The position numbers were made by a program, and so were the translations under genes. Positions 1 to 11,826 of a DNA stretch of 64,000 bases are shown here, one piece after another. The stretch comes from Aquatica leii. Taxonomy: Eukaryota > Arthropoda > Insecta > Coleoptera > Lampyridae. The DNA lies in the NCBI GenBank assembly GCA_035610365.1, contig CM069432.1:24738354-24802353 (forward strand), read 5' to 3'. Below the pieces are notes generated by a model, which worked only from the letters and a program-made list of their open reading frames with translations, was not told where the DNA came from and did no database searches. Every line of letters starts with the position of its first letter. Within the stretch, counting starts at the first letter, position 1.

Positions 1-2687
1 CCGAATGCAACATTTGTTTTGCAACAGATTTGAATTTAAAATACCGAAACTATACTGATTCAAATAAGTGAAACAGCGATGGACTTATAGCTATTTTATT
101 GCAGTTAGGTTTCTTTTATGTTTGAAACAAGAGTGAATCATAAATTTTTTGTTTTGAAACTGTTACTAAACATTATCAATTTTGTGTTTACTGGGTATGA
201 CACATTTTTTTAAGAATATCTAAAATGACTGGACTATATTACCAAGTACCACTGAACGATCATTTTTTTTTAACTGAAAAGATGAGGCACTACTAATAGT
301 TGTTGTGTAGAAATTTATATGTTAATAAATTAGAAAGTAGAAAACGTATAAATAAATGTATTGATATTGTGAAACTTAAAAAGAATAAAAAGTCTAAGTA
401 ATGCAATGCTTTCTGCAAACGCCTTGTTTTCATTTGACACAACATTGCTATTGCATATAAAAACATTCTAATATTTACAAAAAATACAGAATTACAAGTT
501 TTTGTATTAAAAGGCCCTTAAGCTAACCAAAAAACAACTTTGAGATAAAATAATTATTTACAAAAACACACAGTCGCTCGACAATCAATACAAAATATTT
601 TTAAAACGAAAACATCTTTAAATAGACTATTATATAAGAAGTTACATTATATACCTAACAAAACTGTATAATTAGATTTCCCTAAAATTTTGTATGAAAA
701 TGAAATTTGTAAATCTGTAACGACATTAAAAGAAATTATTGAATATTGTATACAAAAATTATCAAATGAATATATATATTTTTAACTTAAAAGATTTATT
801 TTCGGTACTAAGAAAAACCAATCACATATATTTTATAAAAAAAAATAAATTCTAAAGAAACTTCAAGAGCCTTAAAGCCCATTAAATACGCCACAAAAGA
901 CATTTCTAAAAATTTTATGTGCACAATGTATATATTTACGTTCTAATATAATTAAAAAAGATTGCGTTTCTTAAGAGAAAACTAATGAAGTGAACAAATT
1001 TAACAAGCTCAAATGTTTCACCACAACGTCAATTACAAAACGGATTTATCTGTTTCGCAATAATTTAATTGGATAGAAGTGCTTTATTCGCTTTTAATTA
1101 GGAAGGCCTACCATTAAAGAAATTTTATTGTTTAATTTAGCCGCAATAAATAAAATACTAGCCGACCAAAAAAAAACAACATCTTCAGTTAAAAAACACT
1201 GCAATAAAACACCTAACCAGTTTAATGTCACTATGAGAGAAAACATTAATAAGTAAACAGTAATGAGAAACAAATGAAAAGGCCTCGTTAACTATAAAGT
1301 TATAAGCAGAACGCACCAAATGTTAGAAGATAAATATTTAATGACTGTACTTAAAAAGGGAAAAAGACATTAACGCAGTAAATAAGCTTTAAATTTAACA
1401 TCACCATTTAAAATATGTTTAGAAAAAAAAAGCACAGAGCGTTATATAATTTACAACATACACTTATTACGCTAATACACCGCATAAAACAAATAATAAA
1501 AATTTTTGAAACAAACCTTAACGAATTACGTGCCTGCATTTTTTTTTACTTTACTTTTACATCGCATTTCAGTTTAAAAGTGAATGTTGTAATTAAAACG
1601 TAAAAATTGAAATTGCTCGACAGCTGGTATTAAGTATGGATACATAAAAAGAATTGATGAAGCTTAACCGTTTAACCAAAGCTCAAAACAAAATCGACGC
1701 GTAAGCGTTAAATGAAATTTTCAACTAGAAAATGTGTTTAAAGAAGTTACCGACAACCACATATAAAACACAGAATCGATGACCTAAACCTTAGTGAATT
1801 AATTTCGAGTATATCAGAACCGCAACAGTAGCTTTGTGCAGAAAAAAGGATTTCCAGGAATAAATAGAATGGAAAATCAAGAAGCGTGTAATTGCGCAAC
1901 TTTTGCTGACAGAAACAAAAATTGGTTTTAAGCAAATTGGAAATCTGCATTAACTTATATTCAAAACGAAAAACGAACAAACAATCTATTTTGCATTTAT
2001 AATTACTTCTACAGTTTACGCAAATAAATTTCAGCAATAACAATAAATTTCGCTTTAAAAAGTTTCGCAAAGATTTAATGAGAATTAGGGACGTGTAAAA
2101 GTGATGCGGGTACCTGTAATGCACTTGCAATTATATTCCTGAGACTGTAAAATAAGGGCAAAATGAAATTCTAATTAACGTGGTGTAGATCAAAGGAAAT
2201 TACCCAAAAAGTCTTTAAATTAATGTTTTCCTTCCTTCCTGTTTGAAAGTGCTAGTGGAACGGCTACAATAAAATGTATGTGTAGAAATAGTTAAAGTTT
2301 AATCTCCTTATTTGGTTTACAAAAAAAAAGGATTAAATGTTAATCACAAAAGTTTATATCCATTGGCCACTGAATTGCGTTCTACTTTAGTAGAAGTTGT
2401 TGACTAGCAAAGATATCACACAAAAGCATAGACAGGGAAATCATTATAAGTCTTCGTGGCGCCAAACGTTTCTCCTCGTATTTCTTACCTCAAGTAAAAC
2501 CAAAAAGGTTACTCCGTAAATTAGAAAAAATTACTCTATCAAAAATATTAATTAAAATTAAGTTCATAGTCGACATTATTTGTTAAGCTATCGACTTAAA
2601 TATGAACAAAGTTTTTAAAGTCAATCTTTCAAGTTTATTGTTTTTATTTTTTATTTATGGTATAACTAAGCTCTTACACTATCAAAT
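1..2687. other. AT-rich unassigned sequence
   Basis: No gene family, RNA gene or repeat is recognisable here. The longest open frame (127 codons, minus, 1747-2130) has low-complexity hydrophobic composition typical of chance frames in AT-rich DNA. A plus-strand frame from about 561 to 1370 reads like diverged protein but carries around ten stops (see rejected items). Confidence 0.5.
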
Positions 2688-3720
2688 TTATCTGAGATTG
2701 TTTAAATAAATAAAACAGTAATAAATTTTGTAAATAACATATTTAGCTTTTGATTTAGTAGGTTTGTGGTTTTGAATAAGTAAATAATTTGTCATCAATT
2801 CGTACAAATATACCATCAACAGTCTGTAGCGTAACTGCTTGTCGAATCGTGTATTTTGATTCGATTCTAGCAAGGTACTGAATTGTGGACTGTATTTTTT
2901 TGTTTTGTTGCAATTAAAACTAAGGGTATTTATTACAACATGCACTAAAGTTCCCAGCTTAAGATCAGATTGATAAAACTTCCATTTTTGCCTTTTCTGC
3001 AATTTTGAGATGTACATTTTGTTCCAACGTAGCCATAAATGCTGGTGAATCTGTTGGACCCTTTGGAATACAGGGAAGTGCTCAGGCGTTAGTGGTTGAA
3101 AATCATTTGGATCAGATGAGAGAAGACACAAAGAACAGGAGTCAAAAATCTATCTATCTATTTGTAAAAGCAAAGTACATAGCTCTGCCTGTTTCCCACA
3201 ATCCTCCAATGTGAGGACTGTGTGACGGTGCGGAATGCCAGTTAATTCCTTCGCACGCGACGGCCTCGGGAATTATCTTAACTTGCAACCGTAAAAATTT
3301 ACTGAGTGCGTATTTCGGAACCTGCACCTACGAAATGTGTTCTGTTGTCAAAGTATACATGTAGGGGTTTGCTACGGCGCGCTACAAATCTACAAAAACT
3401 CAATAAAAACTATTCCGTTGCTAAATCTGTCACCAATTCGAGGTGAGAAGGTTTGGTTGAAAAACAAACATACGCCTTTAAAATTTTGACTATCAGCGGA
3501 CCGGCAAAGTCAACAACCACAACATGAAAAGGATGAGATGATTGAATTAGTGGAGATCGCAAGTTGCCCATGACTATGGGTCAACTTTGATACAAATCTA
3601 AAGCATCCAAGACATTGATGTACGACTTGCTTGGTGAGAGTTCGATCAGAAGTTTTCCAAAATCTATCGCGTAATAAAGATAGCAACAACTGAAAACCCG
3701 CTTGCAGCAAAACACAATGC
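2688..3720 (-). pseudogene. pol: BEL/Pao integrase, broken
   Basis: The upstream part (3710-3510) reads as the BEL integrase zinc-binding region: a 'LRDRFW' segment, then 'VVHQCLGCFR', which carries the Cys-x2-Cys pair that follows the paired histidines in this family, then a 'GQLAIS' segment matching the usual linker. The downstream part (3131 to about 2940) contains 'PLTPEHF' and 'LWLRWNKMY', the hallmark of the BEL integrase C-terminal region, followed by a 'KLGTLV' segment. The DDE core between them is fragmented by frameshifts and I could not place all three acidic residues. The last 80 codons of the open frame (down to 2688) do not resemble the family. Confidence 0.75.
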
Positions 3721-4007
3721 TCACGCTTAACGATAAGGTTTAATAATGAATGCTTTCTCTGTAAGAGATCTGGATGTTTTTTGTCGAAAGCAAATTAGGA
3801 ATTTCGAAGCTTAACGCCAACGCAAATTATGCCTTCGAAATCTAGAAATGAGCTGAAGCAATGACGATATAGTTTTTAAAGGTATTCTCTGTGAAATTTG
3901 TTTGAATCCACTAGAAAACGATTCCCCTTAAGCGGCTTTAATTAGGAATAATAACGAACTATTAATTTCCATAGGCATAAGAGACAAGGGCCTAGATGAC
4001 TGGGTAG

Positions 4008-4045
4008 TTAGGCCAGCATGACAAAGTTAGGCCAGCATGACAAAT
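4008..4045. repeat. Two tandem copies of a 19-bp unit
   Basis: The 19-bp sequence TTAGGCCAGCATGACAAAG at 4008-4026 is repeated directly at 4027-4045 with one difference in the last base. It lies inside the BEL remnant and looks like a small local duplication after the element died. Confidence 0.85.
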
Positions 4046-4311
4046 CTTGGGTAAACCAAGATGGAACCTGTCACCACGGAGTCAAGGTTTTTAAGATTCG
4101 GAGCGTGGTTTCCCTGGAGAGTAAGGATTTGATTTAGTGGAGACATGACGCTACCCTGCATCGGGAGTCGGTCTTTGAATATTTGCGATTCTATTGCAAG
4201 GTCTAGAGTAAGTTGGGACTGGTTTTCAACCAACCCCAATACAGTATTGGAATCAGTTATTTTTCTTCCCTTATTTTATATTGATCCTTGTTTTGTTTCC
4301 GCAGGTTAGGC
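4027..4311 (-). pseudogene. pol: BEL/Pao RNase H-like fragment
   Basis: On the minus strand just below the solo LTR the frame contains 'DSNTVLG', matching the aspartate-containing motif (typically W-T-D-S-x-x-V-L) of BEL RNase H-like domains, followed by about 60 diverged codons. It is the continuation of the RT/RNase H frame that ends at 4886, separated by the insertion. The assignment of the last 40 codons is weak. Confidence 0.5.
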
Positions 4312-4885
4312 TGTCAATCATTATATATTCCTAAGGATTGTTCTTAAATAACATTTTAATTTAGTTTAAACACCGAAATATTTCTCGGTAAGATTTGGTA
4401 GCGTGTTTCTGTGAATATTTATTGTAATTCGAAAATTCTTGTAGGTGTTTTACGTTCGGTTTTTTGTTGCCTTCGATAGCGGGTTATCAGAGCGGAGTTG
4501 TCAAGAGTTATCGACAAACGCAATTACGATTCCTGTCTACGAGGTGACAACGTTTAACTACAGGTTTTATTTTATTTACGCTTTATGGCCTTCTGGCGCC
4601 TAATCTTATATTATTTTACTATGAATTTTTAATGGCAATTATCGTTCCATTGTAACCCTGATGAATCAATTCTGATCGGGATTTAATTTTTGTTTAATTA
4701 ATTTAGATAAACAATAGTAACCGTATTATTTTAATCTAAATTATTATTATTTTGTGTTTGGGTTACACAACGTCTCTGTGTACGTTTCATTTTGAAATTA
4801 TATTTTAGTTCTTAAAAACTTAGGGTTTCTTTTAAAGTTCAAACCTGGGTTTGTTACGTCCTTATTTTGAGAAATTTACGTAACA
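4312..4885 (-). mobile_element. Probable solo LTR inside the BEL remnant
   Basis: A 574-bp block interrupts the BEL frame. Read on the minus strand it begins TGTTACG and ends TTGACA, the TG...CA ends of an LTR with a short terminal inverted repeat. BEL-like coding resumes on both sides. The flanks share only GGC rather than a perfect 4-5 bp duplication (AGGC on the left, GGCT on the right), so the exact ends are uncertain. No coding sequence is visible inside. Confidence 0.5.
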
Positions 4886-5770
4886 GGCTTTACAACGTGA
4901 TCTGAAAGTTTGGCTAAAACATGTACTCCACACAACTCAAGCTTGGGTACAGTTAAAGGCGTATGGGGAACAACCCTTACTTTTGCGCAGAGCAAATTAA
5001 CGTAAACTTAATTGTCCATGTCAACTAAACCCACATATATGCATGCACCAAAACCACAAATGGAAGCATCGCAAAATCCATGAAGTTGTATGTCGACTGG
5101 ATTTTTACATTGAACATTCCTAGAAATCTCTAAATCGTATAGATCTTCAAATTTGCTACGATAAGTAGTCTATATAGACTGAATGCTATTTGGGTCTGGG
5201 TCGTCTCATGATAACTTTTCCTGCCATAGCTTTTGCAAAAGAATTTTTGCTGTAATAGAACAAAGCGATAGAAGACCGAGTGGGTAAAAAATCTTAGATA
5301 CTTCTGATAGGATGATTCGTTTGGTTGTTGGTTCCTTAGTGGAAACAAAACGGGATACAAAGTACTTAAGAAGACAGTAGGAAAAGACCAAATGAGACCA
5401 AGCGTGGTGGTACGTTCTTGGACCCCGAATTCATGAACACCTGGATGCAGTTTAGATTCAGGAATATCCGATAAAATTGTTGGATCGTCGGAAATCCACT
5501 TCTGCAGTTTAAAGCACTCTGAACGCAAAAGATTAGTAAGTTGAGAGCAGATATCACGGGCTTTATCGGGACTATCTGCTCCTGTCAACATAAAAGTCCT
5601 GTTTGTTGATTTGAGAAATTTGTGGATTAGAAAGTTTACAATCGATGCCTATTTGGAATAAGCTACGAATTGCCAGAAACGAAGCTATGGCCGTACCATA
5701 GGTGACAGTGTTGAGATTGTATGACTAATGGTGAAAAACTCCATAGAATGCGTTGTAAAGACCTAAATTC
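4886..5770 (-). pseudogene. pol: BEL/Pao reverse transcriptase / RNase H, broken
   Basis: The minus-strand frame shows the C-terminal half of BEL reverse transcriptase. 'VTYGTAIASFLAIR' comes first, then 'DFYVD' as the remnant of the catalytic F-Y-V-D-D box, a frameshift, then 'LTGADS' immediately after it. Further down are 'LRSECFKLQKWISD' and 'LGLIWSF', the expected thumb-region motifs. Below 5150 the frame continues with 'GFCDASICGFGACIYV' and 'VPKLELCGVHVLAKL', typical of the BEL RNase H-like region. The second catalytic aspartate falls at the frameshift. The N-terminal RT is missing above about 5770. Confidence 0.82.
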
Positions 5771-5837
5771 CACGCAAACCTGCCGGTACATTTTTTCAAT
5801 ATAAAAAGAGATCGCATAAAAATACTTACGAAATTAT

Positions 5838-6015
5838 ATTAAGATAAAACAGTATATTAAAACACAAGTTATAGAATGAACGCGCTTCGATCACGAGACC
5901 GGGCTTCATACACGAGCCGCGCAGCGGCGAGTTTATGAAACGGTATAGTGATTGAAACGGATTCTATGACGTGTGCTTTATACTGTTTTCTCTATTTTGA
6001 TTCAATTTTAATATT
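5838..6015. repeat. Imperfect palindrome with GC-rich core
   Basis: Sequence from about 5838 to 5925 is repeated in inverted orientation at about 5927-6015. Both arms share an AAAACAGTATA block, an ATAGAAT block, a GATCAC / GTGATT pair and a GC-rich tip (GAGCCGCGCAGCGGCGAG) that forms the turn. The arms agree only partly, so this is an old or rapidly evolving foldback. It may be a foldback MITE or a tip-conserved regulatory hairpin. No coding capacity. Confidence 0.6.
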
Positions 6016-6159
6016 TTCTGTATGATTTTAATTTTAAAACAACATTGGGAAACTTTTATATTTTATTGAATTGGCAACACTTACTTCTTGACATATTGAA
6101 GTTTAAAATCGCATACGAAATGATCTCTTTATACCTTTATAAGTAAATAACCTTGAATT

Positions 6160-7100
6160 AATTTTGGACACTCAATGACTTCAGGAATAACGTGCGTTTT
6201 TTGCAAATTATCATTTTTGACGGACGAAACAAAAACTACTCGTAAATTTGACTTTTTAAAAACATCACTTGATTTAGTGGGAGTGTGAAAGAAGCATTTA
6301 GCAAGTTTGATAAAACCGATGCGAGTGTAAACAATTTGTACACTTTGCTCAAAGACTTCAGCGCGAATTCTTTGCCGTAGCTCGTCTAAATTATTTGACC
6401 TATTAAAATAAACCTTTGATTTTAAATAACCCCACAGAAAAATAATCTAAAGGAGTCAAGACGTGCTACTTTCCAGAAAATGTGGCGTCAAAATATTGAG
6501 GGACGTTGATTATAAAAGTGAGGAGGCGCATCATCTTGTTGAAACCAAATATTCCGATAGGTTACATCTGCTTCGTGATAATTTGAAAACATTCCTGTCA
6601 AAACTGGCATTGTATCAAAGTGCAAAAAGTTCAAATAAGGTGCTTCGGTAAGGTTCCTTTCAAAAAAGCAAGGTTCCAATAAACGCCGTCCGATTATTCC
6701 AATCTAAACATTTAATTTTCTTTGGCGTTGACTATGCGAGCCTTGAGTCTAGTGGGGATTTTTTTTGTCCAATACCTGCAAGTGTGACAATGTACTGTCC
6801 CATTTAGGCAAGAACTAGCTTCATCAGAAAATAGCATATTGTTTAAAAAATTGGGATCTCTATCGCAGCGTAACAATAGTTCTTCGCAAAACTACAAGTG
6901 GCGGTCTGGATGATCCTCGTTTAATACGTAATTCAATTTAATTTTGTAAGGATGATATTTCTGATTTTTGAACAACTTTACGACAAAAGAGTGGTCACGT
7001 TGTGGTATGTTAAAAAGATGGTGGGTTAAAATGTTTTGAGTATAAAATTTGTCCTAGACACGTCTTCTTTTTGTAGACGGCTGTCAAACGAATTCATTTT
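6160..7100 (-). pseudogene. Tc1/mariner (IS630)-type transposase, broken
   Basis: Minus-strand transposase fragments in order. Around 6980-6900: 'KYHPYKIKL' and 'LNEDHPDRHL', the pre-catalytic region. Around 6850-6760: 'LFSDEAS' followed by a 'CRYW' segment; the D of this box is the second catalytic acid. From 6679: 'WFQQDDAPPH', the W-x-Q-D-x-A-P-x-H box holding the third region of the DDE/D catalytic core. Then a 'SFRLFFCGV' remnant of the P-D-x-x-P-x-D-F-x-L-W-G motif. Several frameshifts separate these blocks. The N-terminal helix-turn-helix and the terminal inverted repeats were not identified. Confidence 0.72.
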
Positions 7101-10100
7101 CTGTTAACGTTTTGTATAACACGGGCCGTTTTTGGCAGTATCTTTAGGCCCAACAAGGCTTTCATTATTTAATTGTTTCACGCCATTCCACGTGAATAAG
7201 TGGACGAATTCTACGTATGGTTGAGTGAAAGCTTATTTTGGGCGAGTCGCCACCCCTCCATCTGTAACCTTATCAGTGCCGTTGGTAAAACACCTGCTTG
7301 TCAAAAACTTTCCGTGACGTCAGATCGCTGAAGACTAGGGGTTGAACACTACTTTATAGAAAGAAATACTTACACAAGTGCCAAGTTAATTAGAGGGAAG
7401 CTCGGCGCATTCTTTTACGTCAAATATCGTATGCATTATATCAAATTACTTGTGCTAACGTCGTATGTACGCTTTGTGTTAAACTGCATATTATGTTTTA
7501 GCTCATACAGGTACGCAATTAGTTAATCCCTTACTGGATAATACACAATTGTAAGTACTGCATTTTTTATTTATACGAGTATTACTTCCTTGGTCATGTC
7601 GATTATTGGAATGATCACACGCACATACTAGGTTGTAATCACAATTAATGTTAAACTCTTTTTTGTGTGTCACATATATGGTGCGCTTTGATTCTCTATA
7701 CTTTTGATTTTCGTATTCTTGTAATTTAATTTAATAAAGTCAAGTCATTTCTCCGTTAAATGTAAAAGTTAGATCGATTAGGGCACTTTGATGTGCGACG
7801 TGTTGCCCAGTCAAAGGGCGTAACTTATACTTAGCCTGTGGTATCAACTCATGTAATATTGTTTGCAACGTTTGTATAACTATACTTATGTACTGTGTTC
7901 GTGCTCTTCAACTACTTCTGTGACACAATAAATATATATATATATATATATATATGTGTGTTATCACTTCTGTTGTGTTATTTGTTCTTTTACAGCTGCG
8001 GGTAGAGTTAAAGTATATCTCCCTAATTTAGTTTCTTACATCGGTTTGGCGCCTTTTTTTATATTTATAATACAGCATCACAAATCCTGCGACTCCCTCT
8101 CCGAGAAAACTGTATTAGCCGTCGCTTATTTTTTGTTACAGTTGTTATTGAGGGCTAACTGCCTTGTAGAATGGTGAAGATTTTCTTCAGCTTTAAGTAA
8201 CACATCTAATCGGGTTTTTTCGTTTACTCGAGGTCGACCTTACTGAGGCAAATCATCATTTTCTTCAATTAAAGTTACATTTTTATTTTTTACGGCAAAT
8301 TTGTTATTTTCCCAAAAAAATCGTTATCTAAAGTACAACATTTTTTACACCATAATTTAAGTAGTTGGACCATCTAATAAAAAAAGCAAAAAATTGTCAT
8401 ACCCGAACAAGTAATAGTTATTATTGTAACTGTTTGTTTTGATCTATAATTTTTGTTATTGCTATTTTTGAAGTAAACTTTTTTTAGGTGCGACTAGGAA
8501 GCAAATCTAGATTTTATTAGCGAAAAACACAGCTCTCGTAATTTCCGCTACTTAAAAACAATAACTTCTATGCTACCAAGCTCACAAAAACACCGACAAA
8601 TGAACTAACTAATTTAAAGGTCAAATATTGCCGACAAATCATGTATTGTGGTTCGTTAAAATACATTTATTTTCATTAGTCAAATACGATAGCAGAAGCA
8701 TTTCATCGTATAAATTTACTATCCATGAGTAATATTATTTCAATGACTATAGAGATGGAAACGTTGAAAGCCGATTTTATATCAGCATAATGCAACAGGT
8801 AAAAATCTCAATGCAATGCCATCAGAATAAACCACTGGACGGCCGTTTTGTCTTTTTGGGGTTCTTCAGCAATAGAAGAACGTTTCACTGTATTTACACC
8901 TATAACTTTATATTAATAAACTATATTAGTAACATGAGTGAAATATGATGGCAGAACGATCTCATAATATAAATTTTTTTATTTTGTTTTTGTTTTTTTA
9001 GAGCAATCTGTTTGAATTTACCTTTACAATACTTAATAAGTATTTTTTGGTTAAAATTGTTTCTATTTAATTAAACAACAAATAATTTATTTATTGTATT
9101 TATAGAATAAAACCAATAATAATTCTTAATCAAAATAACTTTTTGTAATCCATTGAAAGCAAACCCTAAAATTTTTTTCATTTCGAAGCAAAATACATTA
9201 TTAGTAATGTCATTGATTTGTTCGGATAAATAACAAACACTTTGACAATACATATATCTAATTTTTAACTTTTTAAGTTTTTAAATGTCATTTTAAGCAA
9301 CACTATAATACACCTAAACTTAATGCAATTAAATCTATATGAAGTTTTGTAAAAAAAAACATTTACTGTTTTAACAAAGATTGGGAAAAGCAGTGCAATA
9401 ATGTGTGACATTTTTGTGAAGAAATATAGAAAACAGACGGCTTCGTTGATAAGGTTGTGGAAAGTTTAGCGTTTACGGTGAATAATGATTGCAGAAGAAG
9501 ATGAGTAACTCAAGAAAATGAACCTTTAGGTAACGATAATTAATCAATTATAGACCTGGGTCATATTGTATGTAATTTAATAAATAGGAAATAATTGTAA
9601 TTTTGTTTTGTTGTTCACAGGTCACAATTAAACAAAAAAAAACAACTCAAATTGGCGGTTTCAAAGAAAACTAACTTCAAAATTGTGACCAATTCTTATT
9701 AGTACGTTAACTTTTATAATTTATTCATAACTTTTTAATAATGTAATAATTTGCTTCGTTTTCAAGATATAAAACCTATTTCGTTTTTTTGTAGATACCA
9801 TTCATTTTTAAGTTTTAAATAAAGTTCGTACACAAAGATATATTTACAAAACTGCAAATAACTGGCAATTTACATTTAAACAAAAATATGAATCAATGCA
9901 TTATTTGGACTTGTACATTTAAGCTAGGTGTTACGATATGAAAAGTTCTGAACTGCTATCATTAAAAATTCTTTGGATAAAAACCAACTATAAAAATCCT
10001 AAATAATAATAAAACGTGTTGTGTTTTTTCTATAAATATTTGTGCACGAAAAAGTTTTTTTCTACTAATAGTATTTAGTTATAATAACACCACATCTTAA

Positions 10101-10457
10101 ATAAAAGTTTTAAAGTAGACTTAATAGTAATAATCTATTAATTAATTAATTTGTAATGAAAGATTCTTTGAAAGATGAATTTACCACTGTCAAGAGACTT
10201 TTGTGAATAAATCAGCTGTCTGTTCACTCGTGTTTACAGTAATCCAGTTTAATTATTTCTTCATCAATCGTTTCGGGTATAAAATAAAGCTTTGTGTCAA
10301 TGTGTTTGTTTTTACAATTCACAATTTTATTTTTTTTTAAACTGATGACATATTTTCATTTTTTATTTCCTTAATAACATCTTTGATATAATAGCGAAAT
10401 AATTTGTAAAGAACTGTAAAACTACTACATTGCTCAATTATTAACATTTTTTCTAAT
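7101..10457. other. AT-rich unassigned sequence
   Basis: Apart from the AT microsatellite at 7932-7955, nothing recognisable was found. The stretch around 7400-7950 has an AATAAA-type signal and LTR-like composition, but no second copy or element ends could be located. The 73-codon frame at 7956-8177 is not convincing. Confidence 0.5.
7932..7955. repeat. (AT)12 microsatellite
   Basis: Twelve perfect AT dinucleotides, followed directly by a short GTGTG run. Confidence 0.95.
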
Positions 10458-10793
10458 GTGTCAAGTGACAAACGCGTCTTTAATAAACATTATTTAGTTT
10501 TCGTTGACAATTCTAACCACTTCGTTACATTGATTTTTATTACATTACCTGCTCATTACATAATTCTATTTAAAAATCCACAAGAGAAAGCCTATTTCAA
10601 ACATTTAACGAGACAAGTATACCCTGAAAACCCAAAATTTTTAGAAGAAGCTTATAATGATGTAACGTCGAATCCACATGGATATATGCTTTTTAAATTA
10701 AAACAAGGCACGCTTAACATTGTTCGTTTTAAAACATCAATTTTTAACAAAGACGGCTCATGTTACATTTACATTCCTAAAAAAATGATTTAA
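10458..10793 (+). pseudogene. Polinton-type packaging ATPase, C-terminal fragment
   Basis: From about residue 30 the frame reads as the C-terminal third of the FtsK/HerA-like ATPase of Polinton-type elements. 'AHYIILFKNP' is the strand after the sensor region, 'VYPENPKFLEEAYND' the following helix, 'PHGYMLFKLKQGT' the last strand, and a 'YIYIPKK' tail is typical of the family. This enzyme pumps genomic DNA into the capsid. The Walker A and B motifs lie in the missing N-terminal part, so the copy cannot be active. The first 30 residues do not fit and probably represent degraded or foreign sequence. It ends in a normal stop. Confidence 0.68.
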
Positions 10794-11125
10794 ATACACA
10801 ACTTCAGATAAATTTGACATCATTCAATCACAATGACTAACGTACTCAGCAACCATGCTGAACTGCTACAGGTTTTGACAAAGTTTTACTTATCCCAATT
10901 CATATCGATACATTGATGTGTTACAAATTTTATTATTGTCTTATTATGATAGATATTATCGGAGCATTAAAATTGCGCCCAATGATGTAAGATTCAAATA
11001 CTTTACAAAATTGAAAAAGTGTTAAAAGAAAAAGGTCGCGAAATAAATAAACAGTACTTTGCAAAGTGGTAAAGATATAGTGAAAAATTTAATTATTGGG
11101 CATCATCAAACGAATTGCAACAATT

Positions 11126-11826
11126 ATGAATAGCATAACTGAATTTTATTTAACGTTGCTAAGTAACAGTTCTATGAATTACTACCCCAACAATACAATT
11201 GCAAATTTTATAACACAATAACCTACACGAGTAAGATTTATTAGAGAATGGGTTGTTAGAATTTGTGAAATTCTATCCGTTATCGTTTTTAGCAGTTGGA
11301 AAAACTGACAACTTAACGTGCAGGATTGAACCACCCGAAGAACACAAATTGAGTCTCGAAGAAGTGTTAAATCTTGCAACGAGACATTTTCTTGACAATA
11401 AAGATTCAATTAATTTTTCTTATCAAGAATGGTATATTGTTAAAATTTCTCCGGGTAACTACGAATTAATAACCACGAAATAATGAAGAAAAGTAAACAC
11501 GACATTATCTGTACTGGGTTTTTTACGAAGGTTGGCGCTTCAATTAGGTTTTTAACCCGATCAAATTATCAAAAGAAAAAACATCAGCTCATCCAGCAAA
11601 CATATGAACAAGTATACCATTTCAAAAGTTTATTTATTGTGATATTGTAGAACCACAATTTGTAAAAGATGTCTTAGCACCTTTATTGCAAATTGTCAAT
11701 GTCATTTCTGATAATTACAATTACGGAAGCCACAAAAATGTTGTGTTTTCTCATGTACATTGTAATGTAAAAGTTGCATTTATTCTATTTAGTAATTTGC
11801 AACAAGGAATTTCCGATTTAAATTAA
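11126..11826 (+). pseudogene. Conserved Polinton/Maverick-associated protein, broken
   Basis: The start codon at 11126 opens with 'EFYLTLLSNSSMNYYPNNT', which I recognise as the N-terminus of a protein widespread in insect Maverick-type elements ('L-P-S-N-S-S-M-x-Y-[FY]-P-x-N'). A stop and frameshifts follow within 40 codons; the frame at 11253-11483 continues it. Near the end 'YCDIVEPQFVKDVLAPLLQ' matches the most conserved block of the same family. The pseudogene (about 230 codons) is shorter than I expect for the family, so internal deletions are likely. Function is not established; its place beside the capsid gene suggests a virion role (inference). Confidence 0.62.

Larger units (their letters stand above)
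2688..5770 (-). mobile_element. BEL/Pao LTR retrotransposon pol remnant
   Basis: Minus-strand remnant of a BEL/Pao element. Reading down the minus strand, the order is reverse transcriptase (5770 to about 5150), the RNase H-like region (to 4886, resuming below 4312), the integrase zinc-binding and core region (about 3720-3250), and the integrase C-terminal domain (3131-2940). This is the normal BEL order of RT, RNase H and integrase. No LTR belonging to it is visible. Frameshifts, stops and a solo-LTR insertion at 4312-4885 show it is long dead. Confidence 0.8.

Noticed and set aside
561..1370. Plus-strand frame that reads like a diverged protein through about ten stops
   Set aside because: The stop density is only modestly below that of the other frames, and no segment matches a family I know. 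Without a profile search it cannot be told from chance in AT-rich DNA.
1747..2130. 127-codon minus-strand open frame, and a plus-strand frame over the same bases
   Set aside because: Hydrophobic, low-complexity product with no recognisable motif and no supporting signals; likely random.
6463..6651. 62-codon plus-strand open frame
   Set aside because: Overlaps the minus-strand mariner-type transposase; it is the antisense shadow of that gene.
7400..7960. LTR-like composition with polyadenylation-type signal
   Set aside because: No matching second copy, no TG...CA ends with duplication, and no adjacent primer site could be shown.
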